DNA of 64,000 nt from Chloroflexota bacterium. GTDB taxonomy: Bacteria > Chloroflexota > UBA11872. Position numbers and translations under genes: made by a program. Location of the stretch: assembly GCA_026707285.1 (NCBI GenBank), contig JAPOXD010000023.1, positions 124,001-188,000 of the forward strand. The letters are read 5' to 3'. Positions 1-8,681 of the stretch are shown piece by piece; the first letter of the stretch is position 1, and each line of letters begins with the position of its first letter. The notes below the pieces were generated by a model. It had not been told where the DNA came from. It saw only the letters and a list, made by a program, of their open reading frames with translations, and searched no databases.

Positions 1-394
1 TCAATAATTCTGGCAAGAGCTCCGTCACCGTGGGAATGTTCGAAGGGTGAGGTTTCGACGCACCAGCCCCGAGAAGAAATGCGATCTTCTCCTGCATCGG
101 ATCAATCTGTCTAATCAGCGGATCGACTGGCTTGAGGTTGTCAAAGACATCGACAATATTTCCCGGATATTGCCGACTTCTATAGCGCTGTAAATGCTCG
201 ACATAGTCTCTATTTGCGCTAAATGCTTCCAGCCATTTGGGATGGAGATCTTCGTGGCCTTCAACGATGTCATCGTCGGTGATGAGCTCGTCCAACATCC
301 TTGCTATCTCTGGTCCGGAGACCCCTCCTTCCAACCTAATGAGCATCGAATGTTGCATAGGTGAGATATTCTGAGTGCCTACGGATATTGACAC
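1..394 (-). CDS. SIR2-like domain protein, N-terminal part (runs off left edge)
   Basis: An open frame enters from the left edge and starts at a GTG at 394-392, preceded by an AGGAGG box at 408-403, 8 bases upstream. About 131 codons are visible. After roughly 105 residues of uncharacterised sequence comes FLLGAGAS, followed by IPTVTELLPELL. A GAGAS loop followed by a 'P-T-x-x-E-L' stretch is the nucleotide-binding start of SIR2-like domains (SIR2_2 type), which in several anti-phage proteins act as NAD-degrading effectors. The catalytic Asn/His would lie outside the window. A gene fragment on the same strand lies 65 bp upstream. The gene lies left of the repeat at 668, so it is outside the island defined by that repeat. 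A role in defence is inferred from the family and the neighbourhood. Confidence 0.6.
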   Translation of the reverse strand, partial: MSISVGTQNISPMQHSMLIRLEGGVSGPEIARMLDELITDDDIVEGHEDLHPKWLEAFSANRDYVEHLQRYRSRQYPGNIVDVFDNLKPVDPLIRQIDPMQEKIAFLLGAGASKPHPSNIPTVTELLPELL

Positions 395-459
395 GTAAGT
401 TGCCTCCTATATTGCAACGTGCATCTACTCGCTCGAATCGGGGCGAACCACATCGAAGA

Positions 460-667
460 TTAGCACTCGCTCCGTTCGTGGCCTAGGCCGTCGAACCATG
501 CCATCGGGAGGCGCTTGCCCGAGTTGCTAAAGGATTGCACGACAGGCAGGTCGCGATAGTTGATTCTGACTGTCCAGCCGGGGTGAAGATGGCGAGCGAC
601 ATCGACATCGCCGTCCTTCCGCCGCACGTCCCAGAACAGCAATGCTGAGGATCGACCAAATTCATCG
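460..667 (-). pseudogene. C-terminal fragment of an unknown gene abutting a tRNA remnant
   Basis: The minus-strand frame from about 667 to a TAA at 462-460 encodes roughly 68 residues with ordinary composition, including FGRSSALLFWDVRRKDG and PGWTVRINYRDLP. Upstream, the frame runs straight into the tRNA-Arg-derived repeat at 668-713, where coding sense ends, so only a 3' piece of a gene seems to remain. It is oriented like the SIR2-like gene and sits 65 bp before it, as an operon partner would. I do not recognise the family. It could also be a chance open frame. Confidence 0.35.
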
Positions 668-713
668 GCGGCACCCCCGGCGGGATTCGAACCCACGACC
701 GTCGGCTTAGAAG
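668..713 (-). repeat. Left attachment-site repeat: 3' part of tRNA-Arg(TCT)
   Basis: These 46 bases match 49319-49364, the anticodon loop through acceptor end of the intact tRNA-Arg on the minus strand. Homology stops inside the anticodon loop. To the right, the sequence changes to the conserved trailer of the HTH module instead of the tRNA 5' half. This is the expected distal attachment site of an element that recombines in the 3' half of the tRNA. Confidence 0.8.
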
Positions 714-822
714 AACCGCGGGAAAAACTGCCGCGTTTGAGCGACGCCAAACCTGTTACGGCATCGAGGCCGATTTACAGGCCGTTGCCCCTTTCTTGGA
801 GCAATGGCATGGGAATTCTACG
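714..822 (-). repeat. Conserved non-coding trailer of the HTH module, copy 1
   Basis: This stretch separates the tRNA fragment from the stop of the HTH gene. It is nearly identical to 14899-15007, with only a handful of differences, and recognisably similar to 36843-36950 and about 35205-35300. It contains GAGCGACGCCAAACC and a GGCC-gatttaca-GGCC inverted repeat. The non-coding stretch seems at least as well conserved as the gene beside it, which suggests a function in the DNA or RNA, such as an attachment-site arm, recombination-protein binding or a 3' UTR structure. Confidence 0.6.
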
Positions 823-1275
823 TTATTTCGCCGGTAATTCCGCCTGTGCCAGTGCCAAGAACTCGCGGGTCACGGCCTCTACCGCGGGTCGTCGATAGGC
901 GGCCCACAAGTGCTGGCGGCTACGCAGGCCCAGACGTGCTGCAATGGCGACCATCGGCTGCCCCTCGCAATAGAGATCCAGTGCCAGGATCTGTCGTGGC
1001 GTCAGCACCGCTGCGGCTCGCTCGGTGGCCTGCTGGAGTAGCGCTCGCGCCGCATGAACATCAGCAAAGGCGCTTCGTCGAAAGCGCTGGCGTGCCAGGC
1101 GTCTCACACCAGGAAGGCCAATCAGGGCCGAATCGAGTAGGCGATAGCCGTCCTCGTGGTGGCGTAAGGCGTCGTCGACCCAGCGGTAGTACGCCGCAAA
1201 CGACCGGCAACTGCGACGCGGAGCACGGTGAGGACTTGGCATCCCGACGAACGGCACGGTAGCGGCCTGAGCCAT
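823..1275 (-). CDS. Small HTH protein of the tRNA-linked repeat module, copy 1
   Basis: The product is 150 residues. It has a helical N-terminal part (RSFAAYYRWVDDALR, DGYRLLDSALIGLPGV) and a C-terminal segment, LTPRQILALDLYCEGQPMVA then IAARLGL, that reads as a helix-turn-helix of the sigma-70 region 4 or LuxR type. Close homologues lie at 15008-15474 (frameshifted) and 36951-37412. Each is followed at its 3' side by the same trailer and then by a tRNA 3'-half-like sequence. I do not recognise a named family. A DNA-binding role tied to integration, excision or control of the element is an inference from position. The start is uncertain because the first 20 or so residues differ between copies; the conserved part begins near RSFAAYY. 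Confidence 0.7.
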   Translation of the reverse strand: MAQAATVPFVGMPSPHRAPRRSCRSFAAYYRWVDDALRHHEDGYRLLDSALIGLPGVRRLARQRFRRSAFADVHAARALLQQATERAAAVLTPRQILALDLYCEGQPMVAIAARLGLRSRQHLWAAYRRPAVEAVTREFLALAQAELPAK

Positions 1276-1464
1276 TCGAATCCGAGGTGTGATCGGTCGG
1301 TATGCCCCAAGGGTGCCGGTACTTCGCCCTGCCCGGAAGACAGGATTCCGTATGCGCAGACAGCAGCCCGAAGTGCTGCTACAGCGTTATCGCGGCAGGC
1401 GCGGTAAGTTCGCAGACTCACGGTGCCGCAATATTCGTCAATGAATGTGACCGTAAGGTGGCGT

Positions 1465-1690
1465 GGCCACCGCCCCAGCCTGGATCGACAAGCCTCGGGA
1501 CCTCGCCCACGGCGCTGAGATTCAATTCGAACAAGCCCTCGCCCACCAGCTCGGCCCCGGAACCAGCGGACTCCCCGAATGCTGAACCTCATTTGCCGTC
1601 GTTGGATCCGCCACCACCGTCCGCCAAACCATCGACATCCAGAACCGCGAATTGGGCGAGCCCTACCTCCACCACATGGTCCTCGCCGCA
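1465..1690 (+). pseudogene. C-terminal remnant, possibly of a luciferase-like monooxygenase
   Basis: One frame reads [20 protein letters not shown], then an in-frame TGA near 1580, then [20 protein letters not shown] followed by [13 protein letters not shown] 'VGS-x-x-T-V' segment before a helix is typical of the C-terminal part of luciferase-like flavin monooxygenases. The frame is cut by the IS5 remnant that begins at about 1691. There is no N-terminal part and the stop interrupts it, so this is a dead fragment. The family call is tentative. Confidence 0.35.
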
Positions 1691-1970
1691 CGCAGGCCCG
1701 GGATCCCGCGATGCATCAGGTGAAAAAGGGCAACCGGTGGTACTTCGGGATGAGGGCGCACATCGGAGTGGACGCCGACACTGGGCTTGTGCACAGCGCG
1801 GCCACCGCGCCCCGGCCAAAGCGGGCGCAGTGTGCCCTGCGCGGGTACGACCGCGGCCCTACGCGCCCCATGACGGTCGGATCGAGCCGGCGCGTTGCCC
1901 CACGCGACGATCCCGGCCCCGCACCAACGTCTTGGCGCTAAGGTGCCCCATTTGTTCAGAGGCTTTCTAG
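1691..1970 (+). mobile_element. IS5-family remnant (internal piece plus right end)
   Basis: The translated sequence [20 protein letters not shown] matches the transposase of the full-length element at 16548-17734. The sequence then jumps directly to the last 160 or so bases of that element, including the stretch before the terminal repeat. The right end at 1955-1970 is a slightly diverged copy of the terminal inverted repeat, ending in CTAG. The catalytic core between these parts is deleted and no left end is visible, so the copy cannot move by itself. Confidence 0.75.
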
Positions 1971-2302
1971 TGTCCAACTCCAACTGCAAGGGTGTGCCTT
2001 GCCGAACTACTGGTCATGAATAGCCTGGTCGTTGGGTCGACGGAGGCGGACGAGGAACCGCCTGAGTGCGGGTCGTCCGAGCGCGTGAGGCGCGGGCGCC
2101 CCCTGCGCCAGCGGCTCGGACTCGGCACTGAGCAACGACTTGGCCTCGTAAAGGATCGATGTGGACCGGTCGCTGGGGATCGTGCGGCCAACGGGCGCTC
2201 ATTGAGTCTGCCGCTTTCCGGGCGCACCCCACGCTCGTTTTCGACCGCACCGTGCTATTTCTTTGGCTCTATTGCGGGGCTGCGGTCAGCTGGGGTCCGT
2301 AG
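1971..2302. other. Intergenic, no supported gene
   Basis: About 330 bases between the IS5 remnant and the methyltransferase stop. Open frames on both strands are arginine/serine/proline-rich with no recognisable motif, as expected by chance in GC-rich DNA. I see nothing further in it. Confidence 0.5.
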
Positions 2303-3163
2303 TCATTTCGTAGCGACAACAACGAAGTGCGTGGACACTCCCAGCAACGTTGTCTCCTGCTCGACGGAGCGAATCAGGTCAAGCAACTGCGCTCGCTTCC
2401 CAGGATCTGACATGCGCGCTTCGAGGTCGGTGACCATCAATCCCGGTCCCTGCACCGCGTAGAGTCCCGGTTGGTCGAATTCCATCTCAAGCACTTCGGC
2501 CTCAAGCTCTTCTGGCCGGTGGAAGAATGCCGTGGTGAAATAGCCGGGTCCGCCCGGATGACCGCGGTGCTGTCCATCTTTAAGATCGTGATGCAGGATT
2601 GGAACGAAGTTTGGATCATCGATGAAGCCTTCCCTGAGACCGTCCAGCAGCGAAGCGAACCGGTTGATCGCCTTTGCCACCAATAGGCCGCCAGGCTTCA
2701 GCACCCTATGCGCTTCACGAAGGGCTGAAAGCCGGTCATCTCTGGCGGTTAGGTGGTAAAGCGGGCCCATCAGGAGCACGGCGTCGGCACTGCCGTCGCT
2801 GTGGCTGAGCGAACGCGCGTCGCCCTCGGTTGCGCTTGCCAGGGGGTGACCGGCCTGCGACGCGGAGGCCTGGCGTGCCTGCCTCACGTGCTTGTCGACC
2901 GGGTCGATGAGGTGGACGTCATAGCCCTCCTCGGCGAGCCAGAACGAATACCTGCCGGGGCCGCCTCCGACGTCAAGCACCACTCCTGGAGGTGGCGGGA
3001 GGAACCGCCGAATGAGATCCTGCATACGAGCAAACTCAAAGTGCCCACCGCCTCTCGCGAGTCGGTTCGCCTCGTCGATTCTCTGGTAGTACGAGAGAAT
3101 CTCGCTATCGACCACGCGATCACATGCTCCCTTCCCGCGAAGTCCACCCAACTTGCCACTCAA
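2303..3163 (-). CDS. Class I SAM-dependent methyltransferase
   Basis: The product has 286 residues from a TTG start, with a GGGGAG stretch about 9 bases upstream. The Rossmann methyltransferase core is clear: motif I is VVLDVGGGPGRYSFWLAEEG near residues 60-80, the acidic residue after strand 2 is in VHLIDP, and later strands are GSADAVLLMGPLYHL and AHRVLKPGGLLVAKAI. This arrangement is typical of the Methyltransf_11/25 group, which acts on small molecules or proteins; the substrate cannot be told from sequence. It lies about 60 bp downstream of the ABC transporter array on the same strand and could be its last cistron, perhaps modifying an exported compound (inference). Confidence 0.88.
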   Translation of the reverse strand: MSGKLGGLRGKGACDRVVDSEILSYYQRIDEANRLARGGGHFEFARMQDLIRRFLPPPPGVVLDVGGGPGRYSFWLAEEGYDVHLIDPVDKHVRQARQASASQAGHPLASATEGDARSLSHSDGSADAVLLMGPLYHLTARDDRLSALREAHRVLKPGGLLVAKAINRFASLLDGLREGFIDDPNFVPILHHDLKDGQHRGHPGGPGYFTTAFFHRPEELEAEVLEMEFDQPGLYAVQGPGLMVTDLEARMSDPGKRAQLLDLIRSVEQETTLLGVSTHFVVVATK

Positions 3164-3223
3164 GCCCGTGTTCTCCCCTAGTCGTATTGAAGAATCGATT
3201 GCGGAGCCAGCAATTGCACACGG

Positions 3224-5023
3224 TCAATCGATTCCTGTGTCTGCAGGTCGAATGAACTGCAAGTCGCAGAGCCGCCGGTAGAGATCGCAGCGCTCGAAGA
3301 GCTCTTCGTGCCGGCCGGAATCGAGCACCCGGCCCTCGTCAAGCACGACGATCAAATCCGCGCGGCGCACGGTGGCGAGCCGGTGGGCAATGACGATGGT
3401 CGTGCGTCCCGCAGCTGCGCGCGCGAGCGCCTCCTGCACCAGCCGCTCTGACTCCGCATCGAGCGACGACGTAGCCTCGTCGAGGATGAGGATTCGCGGG
3501 TCGGCGAGGATCGCTCGGGCAATGGTCACCCGTTGGATCTGCCCACCCGACAGGCGCAAGCCACGCTCACCGAGGTGCGTCTGGTAGCCATCCTCAGTGT
3601 CGGTGATGAAGTCGTGCGCATTGGCGATCGTTGCGGCCTCGACGACTTGTGCGCTGCTGATGTCGTCCCGTCCGAGCCGGATGTTCTCCTCAATGGAGCC
3701 GTCAAAAAGCACGGGATCCTGAAACACCACGCCAAGCTGCGCCCGAACCGAAGAAGCGTCAACGCCGGCGACGTCAATCCCGTCGATGCGGATGCTTCCA
3801 CCGGTCGGCTCGTAGAACCGCAGCAGCAGGCTGGTGAGCGTGGTTTTGCCTGCGCCGCTGGGACCAACCAGCGCGACGGTTTTCCCGGGATTGGCCCGAA
3901 AGCTCACGTCGTGCAGCACCGGCTCGCCGTCAGCGTAGGCGAACGACACACGGTCAAAGCGAACTGCACCGTGATGACCGATGGGACCGGCCGAGGCTGT
4001 GGTTGGTGCCGGGTCGGGTCCAGAGTCGAGGAACCCGAAGACTCGGCGCGCAGCCCCGGCCGCAACTTGCATGTGGGCGAGGTCGGACACGGCATTGCCG
4101 ACCGGTGCCCCGAGCTGGAGCATGTACTGGCCGGCGGCGACGAGCAGCCCCAGTTGCACCGCTCCATCCACCACGGCGCCAGCGAGCACGGCCCAGATTG
4201 CGATGTAGATCCCCCAGTACACGAGGGTGGGCACCCATCGCACGCTTTCAACGAGCGACAGGCGGACCTGCGCCCGCCACAGCCCATCCGCCTCAGCACC
4301 GACACGCTCACCTGCCCACGTCTGGCGATTCGCGGCCTTGATGTCGCGCACACCCCCGACCATGTCGGTAAGCACGGCAGTGAGGCGGCCGACGGCATCC
4401 TGCACGCGCCCGCCGGCTGACCGGGTCGTGCCGCGAAGCCTCGTTGAAAGCAGCACGTGGATCGGCAGCGAACTGAGCGCGATGACGCCCAGGCGCCATT
4501 CGATGGCGAACATGATCGCCAGATAAGCCGGCAGTCGAAACGCTTGGGCGAACGCCAGGGAGACGAAGGCCAGGTAGACACGCCCGATCACCGTGGCGTC
4601 GGAGGTCAGGTGCGCCGCGATGTCGCCCGTCCGGTGGGCGCGGACATCGCTGAGCGGCATCCGCTGGGCGTGCTGGAGGACGTCCGTGCGAAGCCCGAGC
4701 ATCGCCCCCTGCGCCGCACGCTGGTGGGCCCAGAAGCCGACCGTCGCCGCAATGGCCATCGCGATGCCGACGGCGCCGATCGCGACCAGCACAGGCACCA
4801 GCAAGCCACGGTTCCCTTGCCCAAACACGTCGTCGATGATGAGGTGCAACAGCCACGGACGAACGATCCAGATCACCGAGTTGCCGAGTGTTGCCCCAAT
4901 GGCCACCGAGTAGTCCCAGGCGCTGGGCCGCATGTAGGCCCACAGACGCTTGGCCACATCCCAATCTGAATGCTCCGGTGTCAATTGACGCGCAACTTGA
5001 TCGGCCGGCAACGCGGTGCTCAT
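3224..5023 (-). CDS. ABC exporter, fused membrane and ATPase domains (array member 4)
   Basis: The product has 599 residues. Residues 30-300 hold six predicted membrane helices of an MsbA-type exporter domain. The ATPase domain follows: Walker A GPSGAGKT at 388-395, Q-loop VFQDP near 433, signature LSGGQ near 491, Walker B ILILDEA near 511 and H-loop AHR near 546. All catalytic positions are intact, so it should hydrolyse ATP. The start overlaps the previous gene's stop by 4 bp (ATGA), which points to translational coupling within an array of four homologous genes. Such half-transporters work as homo- or heterodimers and export lipids, drugs or peptides. The conserved Trp in YWGIY at residue 270 matters because the next gene has a stop there. 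Confidence 0.93.
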   Translation of the reverse strand: MSTALPADQVARQLTPEHSDWDVAKRLWAYMRPSAWDYSVAIGATLGNSVIWIVRPWLLHLIIDDVFGQGNRGLLVPVLVAIGAVGIAMAIAATVGFWAHQRAAQGAMLGLRTDVLQHAQRMPLSDVRAHRTGDIAAHLTSDATVIGRVYLAFVSLAFAQAFRLPAYLAIMFAIEWRLGVIALSSLPIHVLLSTRLRGTTRSAGGRVQDAVGRLTAVLTDMVGGVRDIKAANRQTWAGERVGAEADGLWRAQVRLSLVESVRWVPTLVYWGIYIAIWAVLAGAVVDGAVQLGLLVAAGQYMLQLGAPVGNAVSDLAHMQVAAGAARRVFGFLDSGPDPAPTTASAGPIGHHGAVRFDRVSFAYADGEPVLHDVSFRANPGKTVALVGPSGAGKTTLTSLLLRFYEPTGGSIRIDGIDVAGVDASSVRAQLGVVFQDPVLFDGSIEENIRLGRDDISSAQVVEAATIANAHDFITDTEDGYQTHLGERGLRLSGGQIQRVTIARAILADPRILILDEATSSLDAESERLVQEALARAAAGRTTIVIAHRLATVRRADLIVVLDEGRVLDSGRHEELFERCDLYRRLCDLQFIRPADTGID

Positions 5024-6777
5024 GGCGCGCCGGCCGCCTGTTCCATCTGCAAATCACACAGATTGCGGTACAAGCCACAACGCCGGTAGAGCTCGTCATG
5101 TCGACCACGATCAATGACGCGACCGGCCTCGAGCACCACGATGGCGTCGGCTTGACGGACGGTGGCCAGCCGGTGGGCAATCACGATCGTGGTACGCCCG
5201 CCCATACCTGCCGACATCGCGGCCATCACACCGCGTTCTGACTCGGCGTCGAGCGAGGAAGTTGCCTCATCAAGCACGAGAATCTTGGGATCGGGCACGA
5301 TGGCGCGTGCGATGGCGATCCGTTGCGCCTGGCCGCCCGACAGGCCGAGCCCGCGTTCGCCGAGGGTGGTCTCGTAGCGCCCCGGCAACTCCTCAATGAA
5401 TCCCGCGGCGTGGGCGATGCGTGCCGCTTCCTTGACCCGCGCCAAGTCAATATCATCACGGCCGAAGCTAATGTTGTCGCTGATCGATCCGGTAAACAGC
5501 GCCGGATCCTGAAACACGACTCCAACATGGCAGCGCACCTGTGAGGGCCCGACCTCGGCGATGTTGCGCCCATCGATCGTGATGGAGCCTTCCAGCGGAC
5601 GCACGAAGCCCAGCAGGGCATTGATGGCCGTCGACTTGCCGGCGCCCGTGGGGCCAACAAGGGCAGTCACCTTCCCGGCGTGCGCCTTGAAGGACACGCC
5701 CTGAAGAACCTTCGGGCCAGACTCGAAGGCCACGCCGACATCGCGGAATTCGATTTCGCCGCGCGGCACGGACAGCGCTGCTGCGGCATCGTCCCTAGCT
5801 GGCTCGCCCGATGTATCGATAAAGCCGAACAGTCGCGAGGCCGCGCCAACGGCGTTCTGAAGTTCCACATAGGCGGTGGTGAGCGGGAACACCGACAAAT
5901 CCAGCCAGGCAAAGTAGCCAACCATGGCGAGGGCGAAGCCGATCGTGATCGTGCCCTGGAAGATTCCCTCTGCCAGCACGGCGAAGATTCCCGCATGAAT
6001 CAATCAGAAAACGGCCGGGAGTGCTTCGGACCAACCGCGTACTCTTCCCTGATATATACCGGCATGCAACACTTCGCGCAGCGATCGGCGCAGGCGTTGC
6101 AGGGACCACGATTCGGCATTAAACGCTCTGAGGTCCCGCGTGCCGGCGACGAGCTCCGTCGATAGACCCCCGAGATTGCCGGTCGCGTGTTGGAGGCGCC
6201 GGCTAGCCCGGGCCTGGTGCCGACGGTTTAGCCAGGGCACGAGCATGTAGACCGGAACGATCGCCACTGCCGCGATCCCAAACCGCCAGTCGAAAACAGT
6301 GATGACCGCGATTACCACGACGAGCTGCACGGCCGACGCGATGCCCTGTCCGTACGATTGTTCGTACGCGGTCGCGACTGCCTCAGCGTCAGACGTGAAG
6401 TGGGTCACGATCTCGCCCCGACGATGCCGGCGGAAGTACGTCAGCGGCAGGCGAAACAAGTGCTCCATGAGGTGCGCCCGCAGCACGTTGACGGCGCGCG
6501 TGCCCGCGCGCGTGAAGAGATAGCGACGCAGAATCGACAGGGCGGCTGTCAAGACCGCCAAGATGCCGATCGCGGCCAGCACCAGCGGCAGCAGTTCCAA
6601 CCTGCCGTCGGTCGCGACGTCGTCGACAAGGGCCTTGGTCAGCAACGGGACGGGAATCCCTGCGGCCACCACGAGCAATGAGGCGATGATTGCGCCCGCC
6701 TGGGCGCGCCAATGCGGCCTCAAGTAGGCGGCCAGGCGACGGACGGTCGTCGCAGTGCTGGGCGGCGAGGCTTCCAT
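5020..6777 (-). pseudogene. ABC exporter interrupted by an in-frame TGA (array member 3)
   Basis: Two open frames in the same phase meet at a TGA at 6006-6004. The upstream part is the membrane domain, best started at ATG 6777-6775 with a GGGA box 6 bases before it. The downstream part has the end of the membrane domain plus a complete ATPase domain (GPTGAGKST, VFQDP, LSGGQ, ILVLDEATSS, AHRLA). The stop aligns with Trp270 of the neighbouring transporter (VYWGIY against VF*LIH) and with Trp269 of array member 2, so a TGG-to-TGA change is the simplest reading. Other genes here end in TGA, so TGA is not generally Trp. It may be a pseudogene, a read-through gene or a sequencing error. The downstream part could in principle restart at the TTG right after the stop. 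Confidence 0.85.
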
Positions 6778-6890
6778 GTGAGTCCCTGAGGCCGCGAGGG
6801 CGGTCAAGCTAGACCGCACCGAAGGTCGGCGTAGACCGGGCTCGCGGCGTGCTCAAGGCGGCGAAGCGAAAGGTTAGCAGATGGCGCGGG

Positions 6891-8681
6891 CTATGCCGTG
6901 CCGGCGTCCGGCATTAGGAATTGCAGGTCGCAGAGCCGCCGGTACAGATCGCACCGCGCGTAGAGCTCCTCGTGCAACCCGGTATCGAGCACACGGCCCT
7001 CGTCGAGTACCACAATCGAATCCGCGCGGCGCACCGTGGCCAGCCGGTGGGCGATGACGATGGTCGTCCGACCGCGCGAGGCGCGCGCAAGCGCCTCCTG
7101 CGCGAGCCGTTCGGACTCTGCGTCGAGCGCCGACGTGGCCTCGTCGAGAACGAGGATGCGCGGATCGGCGGCAATGGCGCGGGCAATGGCCACCCGCTGC
7201 GCCTGGCCGCCCGAGAGCCGCAGGCCGCGCTCGCCGATGCGGGTCGCGTAGCCGTGCTCGGTGGCGGTGATGAAGTCGTGCGCGTTGGCAATGACGGCCG
7301 CGCGTTCGACCTGTGCATCGGTTAGGTCCTCTCGGCCAAAGCGAATGTTCTCACCGATGGCGCCCTCGAACAGCATGGGGTCCTGGAACACGACCCCGAA
7401 CGATCCGCGCAGCGCCGCGGGATCAAGGGTGCCGGTGTCGTGCCCGTCAACGGTGATGCGACCAGATGCCGGATCGACAAAGCGGAGCAGCAGATTGATC
7501 AGCGTCGTCTTGCCCGCGCCGCTCGGCCCCACGACCGCCAGGGTCGTGCCGGGCGCCGCGCGAAAGCTAACCTCGCGCACGACCGGTTGGTCGTCGGTGA
7601 AGCTGAAGGCCACCCGGTCGAAGCGCACCTCACCGTCCCTGATCGGCGGCGATGCGGCCGCTGCGCCAACCGGCTCTTCGGGAATGTCGAGAAAGGCGAA
7701 GACCCGACGTGCCGCCCCCAGCGCCGTCTGGATCTCGACATACGAGGTCACGATGAGGCGCGACGGTGCTTCGAGCATCAGGAAATAGAAACTCAGCGCC
7801 ATGACAAGTCCCAGGCTGATCTGCCCCTCGACCGCTGGACGCGCCAACACCAGACAAATCGCCCCCCAAGAGCCCCAGTAGGCGACCATCTGGACCATGG
7901 CGACGCCTCGCACGACCACCAGGCGCAGGCGTCCCCGCCACAGCCGGCGCGCCTCGGTGCGCAGCCGCCGGCCGGCCCAGTCCTCGCGATTGAAGGCCTT
8001 GAGGTCACGGACGCCCCCAACGAACTCGGTGAGCAGCGCCGACAGACTGGCCGTGGCGTCCTGCACACGTTGGCTGGCGCCTTGCACCTTGCCGCGCATA
8101 AGCACCGGCAGGAAGGCATAGAACGGGATCAGGGCCGCCGCGAGGAGGCCGAAGCGCCAGTCCACCGCGAAGATGATGGCCACCACCGCCAGCACCCGAA
8201 GGCTCGAAATGCTGAATTCCGAGAAGACGCGCTGGTAGACCCCGCCGATGGCGGTGGCGTCGGAGGTGAAGTGCGCCACAACTTCGCCGGTCCGATACCG
8301 ACGCAAGCTGATCAACGGCAGGCGATGCGCGTGGTGCAGGACTTCCCTCCGCAAGAGGTTCATGGCGCGTTCGCCCATGCGGGTATAGGCGTACTCGGCG
8401 GCGTATCCCAGCCCGGCAACGACCGACTCCAGCGCGACCATTGCGATGAGCACCGGCGCGAGCAGCATCGTGTTTCCCTCGCCAAACACATCGTCAACCA
8501 GCAGCTTCATGAGCCAGGGGCGGGCGAGCACGACTACCGAAAGGGCCGCGGCCGCCGCCGTGGCAAGCGTTCCAGTCACCCAGTACGGCCGTGCATAACT
8601 CAGTAGGCGCCGGAACGTGGACCAGGCGTCCGGGGTGCCGGCGGTTTCGCCCGGAGCCATCGCGGCCGCCGGCGCGCTCAT
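6891..8681 (-). CDS. ABC exporter, fused membrane and ATPase domains (array member 2)
   Basis: The product has 596 residues. The exporter membrane domain spans about residues 25-300 (RPWLMKLLVDDVFGEGN is the conserved TM1-TM2 region). The ATPase domain has GPSGAGKT near 380, VFQDP, LSGGQAQR, ILVLDEATSALDAES and AHRLATVRRAD, all intact. It overlaps the upstream array gene by 4 bp, so the two are probably translated together and may form a heterodimer, as adjacent half-transporters often do. About 110 bp separate it from the start of the interrupted gene. The substrate is not predictable. Confidence 0.93.
   Translation of the reverse strand: MSAPAAAMAPGETAGTPDAWSTFRRLLSYARPYWVTGTLATAAAAALSVVVLARPWLMKLLVDDVFGEGNTMLLAPVLIAMVALESVVAGLGYAAEYAYTRMGERAMNLLRREVLHHAHRLPLISLRRYRTGEVVAHFTSDATAIGGVYQRVFSEFSISSLRVLAVVAIIFAVDWRFGLLAAALIPFYAFLPVLMRGKVQGASQRVQDATASLSALLTEFVGGVRDLKAFNREDWAGRRLRTEARRLWRGRLRLVVVRGVAMVQMVAYWGSWGAICLVLARPAVEGQISLGLVMALSFYFLMLEAPSRLIVTSYVEIQTALGAARRVFAFLDIPEEPVGAAAASPPIRDGEVRFDRVAFSFTDDQPVVREVSFRAAPGTTLAVVGPSGAGKTTLINLLLRFVDPASGRITVDGHDTGTLDPAALRGSFGVVFQDPMLFEGAIGENIRFGREDLTDAQVERAAVIANAHDFITATEHGYATRIGERGLRLSGGQAQRVAIARAIAADPRILVLDEATSALDAESERLAQEALARASRGRTTIVIAHRLATVRRADSIVVLDEGRVLDTGLHEELYARCDLYRRLCDLQFLMPDAGTA

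Noticed and set aside
6004-6006. Reassignment of TGA to Trp in this organism
   Set aside because: Several genes with clear ends, such as rfaE1, rfaE2 and the HAD and PRTase genes, use TGA as their stop, and only one internal TGA falls on a Trp position.
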